Positions 12,758-25,938 are shown, counted from the stretch's first letter. The stretch: DNA of 64,000 bases from Alnus glutinosa (GCF_958979055.1 NC_084886.1:1321001-1385000), one strand, 5' to 3'. A program made the numbers and translations. Notes: generated from the sequence alone by a model not told the origin.

Positions 12758-12928
12758 AGAAATGCTACACTTTTTCAATTTTTTCTCTCTAAAAGTTGGT
12801 TTTCCAGTGATGTGTCACCATCCTATTAGATGGTGACACATTTCCAAAACAATATATCTCATGAGATGGTGATGCATAAATTAGAAACCAACTTCTAGAT
12901 AAATTTTTTGAGAAAGTGTAGCATTTCT
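12758..12928. mobile_element. MITE with AGAAATGCTACAC termini (array copy 3)
   Basis: This is the third occurrence of the element at 679-849. Confidence 0.7.
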
Positions 12929-13777
12929 CCATAGAACCAATCGGTGTTTTTGAGCTATAAAAACTCCTTAGTACATATATATGGGGTTCATTATGGAGCT
13001 TGTGCTACATTAAGAATGAGGCAGTAAAGGAAACAAAGAAAGTATGAATACAGAAAATTGCAGGTTTTATCTTAATGGAAAGCGCCCGAATAAGATTAAA
13101 TTGCAGTTTTTATAAAAGTTGATTACATGTAATCAAAGTACATTACAATTTGTTTAGAAGAAAAGTAAATTACAATACAGCACACTGGTTCAATTCTATC
13201 AGTTGATACGAAAAGGTTAACACAAGATATATACACATACCCACTAGGACTTGGCTATTAGCCTATTAATGAGTATTGTGCAAAGGGCAAAGGGTAGACA
13301 AAAATAACAACAGCCAAAAAATTTGCTAGATTACCAAGATCATTTTTTTCTTAAGGTTATCCCTTATTACAACTTACATCAATGGTTATGGGAGAAGCTT
13401 GCATATGCCAACTCTCTCTCTCTCAAAGAAATGTTGATATCCCAACTTGTTTGGCTTCACAGTAAACGTAGTATTGACTATTGAGATTATATATAGCTTA
13501 TACATAGTTATATATCTGGTAAAATTCCAACAATTATCCAATACAATATCAATCCAGTCTAATCTAAATTAATCTAACCCTATTCAACTAATTCAATCCC
13601 GTGAGCCAAACATGACCTAAAAAATAAATTTCTACTACAAGAGAATGCACAACACGGAATGGCTACACCCTACTGCTCTGACAAAAGAAATAATATCATC
13701 TATGCCTGTGTCATATCCAAAATCTGCACATTGACATTTAGCAATGTGGAATACCTAGTGAAGCTTCACATGCCACT

Positions 13778-16700
13778 TCAGTGCCTTCTTTGCTTGGCAT
13801 CATCAATGTGAAACATAAGCTACACAAAAAAGGAAGATGCAGACCAATAATTATAAATAACCAGGTGCCCAAGGTGCTAAAATTGCTAAGAAGATATCAA
13901 AACTAAGAAGAAAACTTTCCTCGCCATTACCTTCGTCCCCACATAAAATGTTAGAAACATGCCAGCCAGAACAGACAGTCCTGTATGATAGAACTTTGCA
14001 TTAGGCCTGTATCTGGACTGTCGAAGCAAACAAGGAAACTCAGGTAAAGAGTATGAGATTTTGGCATACCTTCTTTTTGAAGGAAATGAGATATCAACCA
14101 ATTCACGCTTGATAGTCCAACAACATAACCAACAAGGTTCGCAACCTGCACAATGAACAACTTAAAAGGTAATGTATGCAGATTGATACATCTTGATAGG
14201 GAATGGCATTTGAAAAGGACATTTGTATTTGTTTAGCAGTGAGCATATTTTCATGAGACCGTGTAAGACTCACTGCCTTTTTGTTATTATCAGTTTGGTG
14301 ACTAGATTTTACACAATGAACTACTTGAAATGGTAGTATAGCAAGGATTAGTGGGTACAGAGGGTTCCATTTTTATTTGCCATTCACCTCACTTGTACTT
14401 CACATTGAGCTCAATTCCAACCCATAGCATAAACGTGCAAAACGTGCATGTGATGCAACTTATTTTGACCATTTGCCTTGTCCTCTCCTCTATCTATGTA
14501 TTCAAGAAAGATTATGTACAACAATTCAACTTAACGATTTTTCTTTGCTAGTTATCTCACTTGTACTTCACATCAAGCCCGATTCCAACCCATGCCCTAG
14601 GAAATGCTGCATGCAATGCATTCATTTTAACCATTTACCTCGTTCTTTACCTAAGAGGTTTCAACCTTTTCAGAGTGAAAAACTCACAAAAGACAAAGAC
14701 AAGAATCTTTTCAGTTTCAGAGCCTTGCTCAAAAGTATAGATGCTTCAGAAATGTTAACATAATTGTCTTAATATACAAGAAATATCAGATTACTTTCTG
14801 GGAAACTTTCAGACCAAGGTCCAGACATAGTTGCTTTCTCAATTGGAAACTTCAAATTATTCTCATAGCATTGGCTTTGAACTACTTGGTTACCATCTCA
14901 GAAAACTTAACATATTACCAATTTACACAGGAATCACATGCTAACTAATTACTCAAGTTATTGCAGACTAATTTAAGGAACATAACATTGATTTATATTA
15001 TTGTTTAAATGGTTACCACCTCAGAAAACTTAACATATTACCAATTTACACAGGCATCACATGCTAACTAATTACTCAAGTTATTGCAGACTAATTTAAG
15101 GAACATAACATTGATTTGTGCTATTGTTTAAATGTAGTGTAAGGACGGACCATGAGACAAGTGATTGTGATAGCACCGGCAACAGCACTAAGTTCACGAA
15201 AGACAAACTTCCCCAAAGCACTCTCAACCTGACAATAGAACATAATAGAAAATTAAACATCAAGAATCTTGTCAGAGAAATATATATTTAAGAAAAGCAA
15301 GATAAGCGTGTTGCTGCATGGTATTTATACCTTCAATGACAACACAAACAACAACAATAACAACAACAACAATCGAATAGAGATCTTAATTTGGTGCAGT
15401 GACAGAGAGCTATTCATCTATTCTCAATAACTTTATGCCTTCAGTTGAAGTGTGCTTATTTTGTGCTTTTGCAAAGGTTGCCTCTTTGATCCCTAGAAAA
15501 AACCTGTTCAATTCCACATGACGACACCATTGCCATCTCTTATGACCCCACTATAACTGCATAATATCAGCATAATGAAAAGGTGTATTCAACCAGCAAG
15601 GTAACCACTTGCTTTTGAACTGTCATATAGCACAAGATGTATGGTAAACTGTTTTCTCAAATTTTCATGTCACTGTTGTTTATGCTTGAGAAGGCGATCG
15701 ATATTGGAAGGGCAGGTTTGCTAGGAGGAATCCTGTGGCTTTGAAAGCAGCTCCTTTGTGTCCAACATAAAATATTTGGACAGAGAATGAGGGGGTATCT
15801 AAAGGGGTGAAGTCAATCTCCCAGCTTACGATGAGTTTTTTGAACATGCTGTTAATGCGATGTCCACCTTCTCTTCCTCCACGGAGCTGTCTTCCCCTAT
15901 AGATTCTATTGATTGTCTGCCTGTTCTGAGATAAGTTTTGTACCTTTTCTATATTTTTATCGTTTTTATGTCCAGTATCCTCACTTGCATGCTCTCTGTG
16001 TAATTGATATTGATGGTCATTCTTAGGCACCCTAAATTTTTCTTCTGAAGATTCTTAGTACAAATCATAGTGACTAGAGAGTCTTATACTTTTCTGAATA
16101 TTCAGCATCAGATGATTCTTGACAGCCAAAAGCATAACAACTAAACAACTAAAGTGAAATTACTAAAATGAAGTAAATTACAGAAACAGATCTGGCAGAG
16201 AGACACACATCACCTGTAATGCACTTGCGGCTGATTTTAGTATCATTTCCGGGATAAAGAACAAGCATGTTAACCATGCCCATGAAAGAAGTTTCCTAAA
16301 GTCCAAAACAATAAGAACTCAGGAGAGGTGTAGCTTTAAACAATCTTCTGCTTCTATTTTACAGAACAGAAAGAAGCAATGAACAATAAAAACTTGATGG
16401 GGAGCTTGGATTACCACTCTAAATCATGCCATATGGCAACAAATGTGAATATAACCCATACGTTAAGCAGCTTCTTCCGAGATCCCCCTAGAGGAATGTA
16501 CATATACCTAAAATTGCAATCAGTTCTAAAACATACATGCCATAGCCAAAAGACAGTATTATAGGAGAAAACAAACATAAAGGAGTTCGAGTGTTGCACC
16601 TCACAAGCCATTTGTTGTAGGAAGCATGCCAGTTTTTCCAAAAATCTTCCAAGCTGTGGCAATTATTAATACACCTTGGCATATTCTCTAGGGCCTCGAT

Positions 16701-18815
16701 GCCACATATCTACAAGCACATAATTAGAAATAAATGACCTTCCCACGTGTAGTTAGACACCAATGCTTAAAGCTTAAAGCTTCTTACAATGAACTTCAGA
16801 AGGAGCTAATCTAGGGCTAGACTATCCAGTGTAGATTTAAAAGAAGGTGCAACTCAGGGTAAAATTGAAGCAAAAATTATAACTCGAAATAACATACCAG
16901 TGACCAAAACCGAAAAAAGCGCCAGATAAGAAAAAACTTTAGCCACATGAAGTTTAAGACCTGGCCAGCATAAGAATAAAGATAGACAAAGTATTATGGT
17001 AATTTCATTCCAAATTGAGAAAACTTAAATTCAAAACAAATACCCTCTACAACTCAAAAGGATTCAACAAAGAGAAGTAATATCATTTCCTTGTTTGTGT
17101 AGAATTTGCATAATTGCTCAAGTTTTCATGGAATGCAAGACAATGGATGTCTTATAGGTCCTTGTTCCTAAGAAAATTTTTCACAATCAGTCTCACTGAC
17201 GTGAATAATTTTGAAGTTCCAGAACAATGTGTAGTTCATAAGTATAGTGGATTTATGCATTATCTCCTAATTCCTGGGTTCTTCTCAGTGCATATGGATA
17301 CCCTGTGTTCTAGGATCCACTTGCACTACATCATGCCCAAGGGCGCTTACTATAATAGACAGACAATATGAGGCCATATTCTACTAGGAGTATACTGATT
17401 GCCATATCATGGATGTGCTGAAGGAGAGAAATTAGAGGATCTTTGGTGAAACTCAAAGTTCCACATTTTGGATCTAGGTAGAAATATAGTAATCTTAATT
17501 CCTTTCTATGCTAATACATAAAATATTTGTAAGTGCTCCATTCCTCAAGCAAAAGAATAACAAAGGTATCATTACCAAAATTATAGAACCTAGGTTCCCA
17601 GCAAAGGATGTATGCACACAATTAAATACACATACATATATGGATCTACCATATCCTTATTCGTAGTATATGTATACCCAAGAATCTAAGCACAGAAACC
17701 AGAAACATAATAATCTTCACCTCTTACCCCATATCCGATAATGAACACGTCCATAGGAGATAACTGTTTCCACAAGCCACTAATCGACAGAGACAAATGT
17801 TACAACTAGACCATAAGACTGGACAAAAAAAAAATCTAAAACAGGTGTACCCTCGAGTTTCCAAGACTCACCTGATTGCAAAGGCATTGTAATGAAAGAG
17901 GTGTGTCATTAGCTCCATTAGGACAAGACTGAATACCCAGCGTAAACCATAACGAGTAATATCTCTAATAGGATAATTATTCTGAGGCACGTCTAACTGC
18001 AAGAGAATCGCAATAGAGAAACTCAATAAGTTTTTCGGGACATACTAAGATTCAAAACTAAATAAATAGATATCCAGTGAGGTTGATAATTCACCAATAT
18101 CAATTGTATTTACTATAGTTTGGAGATTCGAGGAAAAAAAAAAAAAAACCTGGCTATTAACAAGGAGAACATTCAAGAAAGTTGGTGTAGCTTCACAGTT
18201 CAATAATAATTTGGATACATCACAAGAAGGATCTGGCTACATTTAAAATCTAATTATTGTAGATAATTCAAGCAAAAGTTCAGACAACTGTAGCCAAATT
18301 TCAGTGGGAAGTTTGTGTGTTATAAGCAAACTCCCTTGTCAAAACACATTTACTGAATTATGGCTGCTTGTGTTTCCCATTTTTGGGTTGCCAGGGTTAT
18401 GCCCAATACAGTGGCTGAAATGTTGGTTATTTGGAAGAAAGATCTTGTAGGCATAGAGATGTATGGTTGTTGATTTGTTGGAACGGAAGAATATGTAGCA
18501 TACAGATAGTATGCCTTTGAAAGGTGCTAACACTGTGCCTCACGTGGTATTCATGGAGAGAGTGGAATGCTAACCATCAAATGCTCACACTATTAAGGAT
18601 TGTGAAAATTCAGTGATGGGTTTGAAGTTGTTTAAGATTGCTTTCTCAATTAGATGGCTGCAAATGGTTGCTTCATATTTACTCCCACGATTGATTTTCT
18701 AGATCTAATAAACTTCAGATGTTAGATTTTGTATGTTTTTTGGGGTTTCTATTGCATCCCTCCCATGCATTGGGTTGTGCTCCTTTCTTTGCACCTATTT
18801 TTATTACTCTATAAA

Positions 18816-18849
<34 letters not shown>

Positions 18850-21800
18850 CATTAAACTGTATCTTGCACTCAAAGAAAAACGTTTTTCATTATAATTTAT
18901 AATACTCAGCATGCCCAGGATCTACTTCAAGTTTTCAACCATATCGGATATCACAAAGACCACTTCCATATAAACCAGAACACAATTATGAAAACAAAAA
19001 GTAAAAATATAATCGACAGAAAATTCACAAACCTGTGAAGCAAATGCATTGAAGCTTATAATTGGCCCAGCAAGGTAGAGGGGAGCATATACCAAGTAAC
19101 AAATGTATATACTAAGGCCATAATTGCCATTTTGGACACTTCTCTCCTGGAGACGCACAACAATAGTCATGAAAATGAGGAATATTTTCAGATAATTAAC
19201 AAATGAATAAAAATGAAGGGACCCTTCAGACGAAAGCCGATATATGGATCCAGCAACTATAACAATACTGACTCATACTAAATTAGGAGCTAAGCTAACC
19301 TGTAAAAGTTGGTAGCAAGTTTGTCCAGACTTGCAAACATGACAACGTTGAATATGCTTCTGCAAATGCCAGAGTGAATATCAGTTGTATATATTCAAAA
19401 ACCTTAGCATTCATTCTAGTGACAAGAACCATGTAGATTTCTGGGCACAAATATTGTAGACACAGAAAATGCAGGGTACATGACAAATTTTTTTATGACG
19501 TTATACTAGATAATAGATATAAATACTGTAAGCTGCTAATTGGAAAGCATGTGAAGCTCCTGCCAGAACATAAAAGTCCACTATTGACACTGTGTTAAAC
19601 AAAATCCAAGGTGCTGATACAATACCATAAAGAGCTGCATAAGCTCATAAAATTACACTAGAACTGTAATTAAGCTCCTAAAATTCAAATGAACCAATGT
19701 TCAACAATAAAGTACCAGGTGCAACCCATATCCTCATAGCCATCTGAAAAAATAAAATAAAAAATAAAAAACATTCCCCTTCAATATGTAACATGACAAG
19801 GCCATTCTTCTTCAATCAAGATTAGTGGTGGAAGGAGACTCATCTTTCACTAAACTTTTTTCAACCCAACATAATGTAGAGGAGCATATAGTCTCTATCA
19901 GATGTTAGCACAATATGGATGGTTTCTGTGGGAAAAAAATAGATGTTGTAGATAAAAAAATTCTGGGAGCTTGACATTTGTATGATTCCTTCCATCCCTG
20001 AATTATTATTGTCCAACTTGGAAAATCACACATTTTTAAAAAGTGGCTTAATTATTTTCCCAATTATCTCTTTAAAACTTAACTCATGTGATGGCAGATG
20101 CCATTATGTGAAAGTCCAAAAAATGTGAAATTTGAATTTTGAAAAAGGGACAAACTTCTCCTCGGGAGGATAGATGGGGCGATCCAGGTGAGATCCAATG
20201 TAGATCCAACTAAAATTATGACAACAAAAAAGGCAATTTGAAGTATTGTTAAGGAATGCAGGGAGTATGAAACTGTCACTGCCACAAGCTTAGCAGGTTT
20301 GCAGTGTTGATCTCCTAGTAGAAATGGTATAAGTACTTAAAATCAAGTAATGAATATTAAGCAGAGAGAAAGCAAACCCATGCAATCAAAGAAAGGGGAA
20401 AAAAAGTAGAAAATGGAAGTCACAGGGAAAAAATACCTTTTGATCAAAGCGAGAATCATGATCTGCCCAATGGTAATCATACCCAAAGCTTATCATCCGC
20501 AAGACAACTATAACAAACAGTGAAGTTGAAACAGAACCATATAAACCACAGTAGCTGATATCTCAAGATCTACAAGTTAGAACCTATAATTTGGAATCAT
20601 GCTTCCATTTTATATGAAAAAAAATTTTCTCTGGATAACTCAAAGCAAAAACAGCTCGAGTGGTTTTCTCCTAACAAACAGGATACAATATTTAACAAAA
20701 TCAAGAGTCAGGATTTTACCTGCAATGGACAGTTTACACATTCTCAAACTCATTATAATAAAGTTTCATTCCCGAAAGTCCTATTTTCATGGGATTTTGA
20801 CCACTTCGTATTGCTAAAGCCAAACACTGCCTTACCAATTCTAGTTCCACTACTGGCCATATGATCTAAGGAGGTTCCTTTCTTATTGTATGCTCTCGTT
20901 ATGAAAAAAAAAAGGGCTGTAACATCATAGTTAATATTCAAACATCCTAACATTCAGTACATGTGGGTATATGAGCTAACAAGTATTGACTTGCAAATAT
21001 AACATAGATATTAATCAGATTGCTGCTTTCAACTCATGGTGGCTATTTTATTTGTCAGACTTATTCAATAGCCCACATATAGGACAAACGCATAACCAGG
21101 GAGTACAAAACACCATGAATATTCAGAGATGGTCAGTTCCTAGAAAACAGAAAAGACAAAAAGAAAATAGGTTCCAAGAGAACCCAGTCACAGCTCGAGA
21201 ACAGCAACAGCAAGTCAAACAGGGATAAACCTAGTCACGATACCTTATCTTCTTCCTAATTGATCAGGTCCTGAACTCATCCATCAGACAATTCCAACAC
21301 CAAGAAACTGAAGTCCATCGCTTAGATCAACACTTAAAGCTAACTATGTCTCAGCAATAAATTAATTATTCAACAGTATATATTAAGTTCTAACTTTCAT
21401 AGTACAGTCCTTTTATTATCCTTTTTATTTAACAAATTACTTGATCACTTCATCTGGGAGACAATCATCTTATAAATTCAGTGGGTTCAATTTAGAGTCA
21501 TGTACAGTCAATTCTTGTAACACTTGCTCAGATGTAAGCCTGTTAGAAGATAACAAGCTCCATCTACATGACATGAAAAGGTAAATGTAACATGATAACA
21601 CAAGCCATTCATGCAAGCAATTATGTGCCAAAGAAAAACATTGGAACTTCAACCACAACAACTGAAGACGAAAGGAAGTACCAAAATTGAAGCAAATATG
21701 CCATCTAAAGGATCCCCGGAAGTTGTCCAAATACGCCCATTGTTGCCTAGGCAAAATATAAACGCAACCATGTTGAATAGATATGGCATAATATCTTGCA

Positions 21801-23132
21801 TATCACAAACAAACAGACTACAGAAGTGTTTAATGATATAGTTAACAAAACACACCCTATTATCGAGAATGAGTATCCTTCATAAACACGATTGCATAGA
21901 AGAAAAAAGATATTGAAACTCCAGATTACAAGTGAGAAGTACTTCTTTCTTGCAAATATCTGCAGAAATATAACACTAGAAAATATGAGAACGGTTAGAA
22001 ATGTCAGTAGATAACTATGACAACCAACACTAAGGTACCAACATTCTAATAATTAAGCATGGAAGTAAAAATAAAAATCACAACATCGCTCATATGTAAT
22101 GATGAACTCAACTAAGCCCTAAGATTCAGTAAACCAAATGGACAAGAACACAAACATCAGCAGAATACTTAAATTTAAAGTGGCTTTAACAACTCTGCCA
22201 AAAATGTGCTCTATCTATTAAGGCAGGCCTTATCACTGTGCAGAAATTTCCAAACTTAAAGGTACAAAGTATTATTATCCTAAAGTGCAAAAAATACGAA
22301 TTTATGAAGTCAAAATTTGCAACTCATTAGAATATTTTTGCTGAGCGATAATACACAAACTTGCATGAAACGAACCTTTACTAGAAGATAATTAAGTGAA
22401 GCGATTGATAGGATGAAAATGATGCTGCAGAGCAGAAAATAAAGCAAGAAAGAAAAAACAAAAACGAGTCAGTAATATATTAACGTTGGAAAAACCCCAT
22501 GGATCACAAAAGAGTTCAAAATATTACTAAAGCATTGAGTTATGAATGAAAAAAAAAAATACCAAGCTCCATGCAGATATGAGAGGTAAATTAAAGAAAT
22601 GAAAAGCCAAACAAAGGACATCCCCCTCGCTTTTAGATCAAAATACGCTCTCAATGTATTGGCCACCAAAGCAAATATCCCAAAAACAACAGTAAGAATC
22701 GGTAAATTTCCTCGAAAGTTCCTCCATTGAGCATCCGAGACATCCTGTACCAAAGGAAAATAGAAAATTTTTATATGTGGGATTGAAAAAAAAAAAAAAA
22801 AAAAAAAAAAAGGAAGGGCAGAGAGAAGGTACATTGAGAAGATGAGTAAATTTTGTGAGCCATCCGGGGCGTAAACCGTAGAGTCGGGAGTGATGATCTG
22901 GGAGTTCGTGGAATCCAAAATCATAAACATTTTGAAGCAAATAAAATGAAATATTGGAATTGGTAACGTGATAATGGAATTTTTGGTTACCACGAGATAT
23001 GTGAAGGGATCGACGGATGACAATGAAGTAGAAGGCAATCGCGTAGAGGATGAGTATGCCAAGCTCTCTCCGTTTCCACCTCCTGCTATTATCACTATTG
23101 CTAAGAGAATCGTTCTTCTTCATGGCTGCCAT
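13778..23132 (-). CDS. MBOAT family protein, GUP1/HHAT-like membrane O-acyltransferase
   Basis: Nineteen exons on the minus strand: 23132-22991, 22897-22833, 22744-22563, 22424-22376, 21959-21856, 21746-21682, 20507-20437, 19359-19300, 19146-19033, 17996-17872, 17779-17728, 16960-16898, 16709-16600, 16507-16415, 16295-16214, 15228-15151, 14145-14070, 13980-13931, 13819-13778. All phases match and give 540 residues, the usual length for the plant GUP1-like family (Arabidopsis At1g57600 type, from memory). Features include an N-terminal membrane segment (about 25-40), YGLRPGW, SFGYDYHWAD (about 210-220), LYLAGPIISFNAF (about 269-281), the MBOAT signature DFWKNWH with N390, and FVAIWHD with the likely catalytic H428. 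Many further hydrophobic segments indicate a multi-pass protein, probably of the ER. In yeast, GUP1 remodels GPI-anchor lipids and HHAT acylates proteins; the plant substrate is not known to me. It ends in a short basic tail (KQRRH). The introns hold LINE and microsatellite debris. Confidence 0.95.
14887..15132. repeat. Tandem duplication of 123 bp within an MBOAT intron
   Basis: Two adjacent copies (14887-15009 and 15010-15132) beginning tggttacca(t/c)ctcagaaaac and ending attgtttaaa differ at only a few positions. They lie in the intron between exons 16 and 17, close to the donor site of exon 16 at 15150. No coding role is seen. Confidence 0.85.
15240..16210. other. MBOAT intron with (AAC)n tract and unrecognised transposon-like stretch
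   Basis: This intron, between exons 15 and 16, holds an AAC-rich microsatellite (about 15335-15375). At 15680-16030 it has a more GC-rich, low-repeat segment with an open minus frame of 116 codons. The translation matches no family I know, lacks splice-compatible phases, and is best read as transposon debris. Nothing else is seen. Confidence 0.4.
18340..18860 (+). mobile_element. Degenerate L1-type LINE 3' end, antisense within an MBOAT intron
   Basis: In broken plus-strand frames one reads KDCENSVMGLKL, then RWLQMVAS and a serine/phenylalanine-rich end. This resembles the C-terminus of ORF2 in plant L1 elements, where the family pattern is WRERN..FED.. followed by a hydrophobic tail. Stops and frameshifts interrupt it. 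It ends at a T-run followed by an A-run (18818-18850). It sits between exons 9 and 10 and is old and inactive. Confidence 0.5.
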
Positions 23133-23491
23133 ACAGTCAACCCGTAGAGGAAGGTAATCGCTCTTTCTTCATATACTTTCGCTTTCGCTATTTCCCAGTT
23201 GCATTACCGTTGTATCTATTATCTAGCACTGCTTCGGTGCTTCCTGTGAAAATGCACCAAACGATATGTCGTTGATATAAACCGTACCTGTGTCGTTTGG
23301 GACTTTCCTTTATTCCAACCATCCTTATTGAGGAATGCAAATCACACTTTTATTTTACAATTATTTGTAATGTTGCTGTAATAATCTCAACTAAATTTTA
23401 ATAAGTACTTTTAAAAAAAGTAAAAATAGTTGGGATTAACACGTGAACATTATGAAATAGTTGTGGAATAACAAGTTTCTAACGTATTTTT

Positions 23492-23930
23492 CGACTCTGT
23501 TTGTTTTGACATAAAATATTTTTTGAAAAACGTTTTCCATATATTTTGGTGTTAGGTACGACAAAAATTTTGGTCAAATCAAAAACATTTTTCAGTTGAC
23601 CAATAAACCATTTTTTAATTTCTATAAAATGGTTTCATTTTTTTTAAAACCGTAAACCATTTTTTAAGTTTGAGCTTCTCTTTCTTGCCTGCATTTTCTC
23701 TCATAGTTCATTTTCTGCCACTGCTGGAGGTCACCTAAATCCTTAGCCAAAGTTCGCCGGAATTCGTCGCCGATCACCCAAAATCACCGGAATCCACTAT
23801 CGTTGATTTTTCGTACGAGTCAAACACCAAAAATTATTTTCATAATAAATCATTTTCCTGAAAAATGATTTTGTTGAAAATATTTTTCAACAAAAAATAA
23901 AAATTACTTTACATCAAAACAAACGAGGCG
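23492..23930. mobile_element. Non-autonomous TIR transposon, about 439 bp
   Basis: The left end cgactctgtttgttttgac and the right end whose reverse complement is cgcctcgtttgttttgatg form imperfect terminal inverted repeats. Subterminal stretches also mirror each other (ttttggtgttaggtacg and cgtacgagtcaaacaccaaaa). No transposase frame is present and no clear target duplication was found, so the superfamily is open; hAT-like is possible. It lies just upstream of the MBOAT promoter. Confidence 0.6.
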
Positions 23931-23939
23931 TTCATGTTA

Positions 23940-24225
23940 ATGTGCCAGAAAAACCATTAACAACATTAGCCATTTACTCCCTCATATCAATTCTAAAAAA
24001 TCCAATTTCTTTCAAAGTCACAATTCAAATTTGCTTGTTTAAGTTTGTTTGTTTGTTTTTTTTTTTTTTCCCTACTTTTGCTTTATGTTTTCAAAATAAA
24101 ATATTAAAAAATAACTCAAAATATAAAACACTCATAAAATTATTTTCATTTTTATTTCATATCAAAATATTTTTCAAGCAAAAAAATAAAAAATATTCCC
24201 TAAAAAAACATTAACAAACGGAACC
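23940..24225. repeat. AT-rich dispersed repeat (TTTGTTTGTTAA family)
   Basis: An AT-rich stretch with caaaataaaatattaaaaa, aaaacactcataaaatt and acattaacaaacgg. The same ordered motifs (tttgtttgttaa, aataaaaacattaa, aaaacact, atatcatatca, acattaacaaac) recur at about 37740-37885, 38380-38550, 38755-38930 and 47800-48000. This suggests a dispersed non-autonomous family. It is not coding. Confidence 0.45.
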
Positions 24226-24308
24226 AATATCTAGTGACAATAGCATTGAAGAGTCTTCTAGTGAGACTATACATATAGCACATTGGGACATAACTCAATT
24301 TAAAATTA

Positions 24309-25240
24309 GGAAAAATATCATTTTAGGCCCTCAAATTACAACATGTTTTGCAACTAGCCCCACAAATTGTCAACACTCCAACTCCAACCACCAAACTACT
24401 AAAACCTTTGAAAAATGTCTCATTTGGCGAAATATCCTCATATTACTCTTGCCACTTGTCATTTTTCAATTAAAAAATAAAAAAAATTATAATAAAAAAA
24501 ACTAAAATTTAAAATTTAGAACTATTTTTTTTTTAAAAAAAAAATAAAGAAAATAGGGTGTTTGGGTGGCAGCCACCCCTCGACCCCCTAGGGGTGGCTT
24601 TTGAGCCATCCCAAAATCCATTTCGGATGGCCCGAAAGCCACCCCCAGTCAACTGGGGGTAGCCATGTGGCGACCCCCGACTCCAAAGGTGGCCGTGTGC
24701 CATCAACCAACCCCTACGGGAGGCTTTCAAGCCACCCCGAAAGCCACCCCTAGGCCACTGGGGGTAGCCGCGCAGTGACCCTCCGCCTTAGGGGTGGCCG
24801 CGCGTCATCCTCCGACCCCTAAGGATGGCTTTTCGGGCCACCCTGAAATCCATTTGGGGTGCCCTGAAAGCCACCCCTAGGGGATCGGGGAGTGGTGCGC
24901 AGCAACCCCCAAGGGTCGGGATGGCCTGCGAGCCACCCCCTGACCCCTAGGGTGGCTCGTAGGCCACTCGATTTTCCTTATTTTTTTTTTAAAAAAAAAT
25001 AAAAAAATAAAGTTTTTTTTTAGTTGACTTTTTTTTTTTTTTTTAGTCTTTAGTTTTTTTATAAAATATATATTTATTTATTGAAAAATGACACGTGACA
25101 GGGGTAATATGGATGTTTCGTCAAATGTGACATTTTTCAAAGGTTTTGGTAGTTTGGAAGGCCGAAGTTGGAATGTTAATAGTTTGTGGGGCTAGTTGCA
25201 AAACGGGTAATAATTTAGAGGAGCTAAAATGATATTTTCC
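24309..25240. mobile_element. Long-TIR Mutator-like element, 932 bp, TTTAAAATTA TSD
   Basis: The ends ggaaaaatatcatttta and taaaatgatattttcc begin inverted repeats that stay alignable for about 190 bp (for example ttgcaactagccccacaaa on both sides, inverted). The flanks carry a perfect 10-bp repeat TTTAAAATTA (24299-24308 and 25241-25250), close to the 9-bp duplication of Mutator-like elements. The interior (about 24557-24975) is unusually GC-rich and made of imperfect repeats of ggggtggc / gccacccc, themselves palindromic. No transposase is present. Confidence 0.8.
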
Positions 25241-25277
25241 TTTAAAATTAAGTTTAAACTTACAGGTTTGAGCCTAA

Positions 25278-25541
25278 GGCCCCGTTTGAAATCCCCTTTC
25301 CCTTTCCTTTGGAATTTTTTTTAATAATTGAAAAATAGGATTGATGTGATATAAAGTTGAAATAATTTATATGAAAAAGTGAGAAAAATTTGTATTGTAG
25401 TGAGTTTTTTATTTAAAAAGTAATAAAAAAAGTGTTGATGTGATATAAAAAGTAAAAAAAGTAAGAATGTTTTGAATTGATATTTTTTTAGAGAAGTGAA
25501 GGGAAGGGGAGGGAAGGGGAAGGGAGATTTCAAACGGGGCC
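25278..25541. mobile_element. PIF/Harbinger-like MITE, 264 bp, TAA TSD
   Basis: Terminal inverted repeats ggccccgtttgaaatc / gatttcaaacggggcc are perfect over 16 bp and flanked by TAA on both sides (25275-25277 and 25542-25544), the 3-bp duplication expected for PIF/Harbinger (Tourist-like) elements. The interior is AT-rich. It ends about 400 bp upstream of the ACOS5-like start codon, within possible promoter range. Confidence 0.75.
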
Positions 25542-25830
25542 TAAATATATATATATTGTATTAACCCTGCATTCATATTCGTAACATCCTTCGATATATG
25601 AATCAATCTTTTTAACTTTTTAAGTTCACATGCAAAGGATTACAGTTTCATGCCTCTTCGGTCTTTAGTCGAAAGATAAAGAATTGTCTCTGATTCCTTT
25701 TCATTTATGAGTTGGTGCAAAGCTAGTTGTAGAAAGAATGCTGTTAGCCTGTGACGGGGACATGATTCAACAAAATCTCACCAACCAAAGCCCATCGAGA
25801 ACTCACCCTCACTTGTCCGTTAATTAGTAA

Positions 25831-25896
25831 CTCAATATATAATCCCATGCATACACAAAACATGAACACAAATTTACAACTCATCCTCCCTATAAA
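25831..25896 (+). promoter_or_regulatory. Candidate TATA boxes of the ACOS5-like gene
   Basis: TATAAA at 25891-25896 lies 43 bp before the ATG at 25939, which would leave a 5' leader of only about 15-20 nt. A second TATA-like sequence (aatatataa, about 25834-25842) would give a more usual leader of about 70 nt. Which one is used cannot be told from sequence. Confidence 0.4.
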
Positions 25897-25938
25897 GCAC
25901 GGGTCAATCCTCCCTTGTCCACCACGTACATATTCATT

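Larger units (their letters stand above)
7283..13326. repeat. Tandem-array unit 2 (6044 bp), right end of the array
   Basis: The second whole unit is about 9 bp longer than unit 1, mainly through the AT tract (about 8 bp) and simple-repeat length changes. It ends abruptly at 13326, about 450 bp past the stop codon of the MBOAT gene that reads towards it. It carries a second copy of the split gene and of the LTR-like insertion, so the insertion came before the duplication. Confidence 0.92.

Noticed and set aside
1..13326. The A-B-A-B-A pattern as nested or tandem LTR retrotransposons sharing LTRs
   Set aside because: The 1247-bp repeated end lacks TG...CA borders, no primer-binding site follows at 1248, and the internal part has no gag or pol. 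A plain tandem duplication explains it better.
15680..16030. 116-codon minus frame inside an MBOAT intron
   Set aside because: It falls within an intron whose flanking exons join perfectly without it, and it matches no known family.
22469..23095. 208-codon minus frame overlapping the MBOAT 5' exons
   Set aside because: It reads through introns (poly-T gives a Phe run). The spliced exons 1-3 explain its useful parts.
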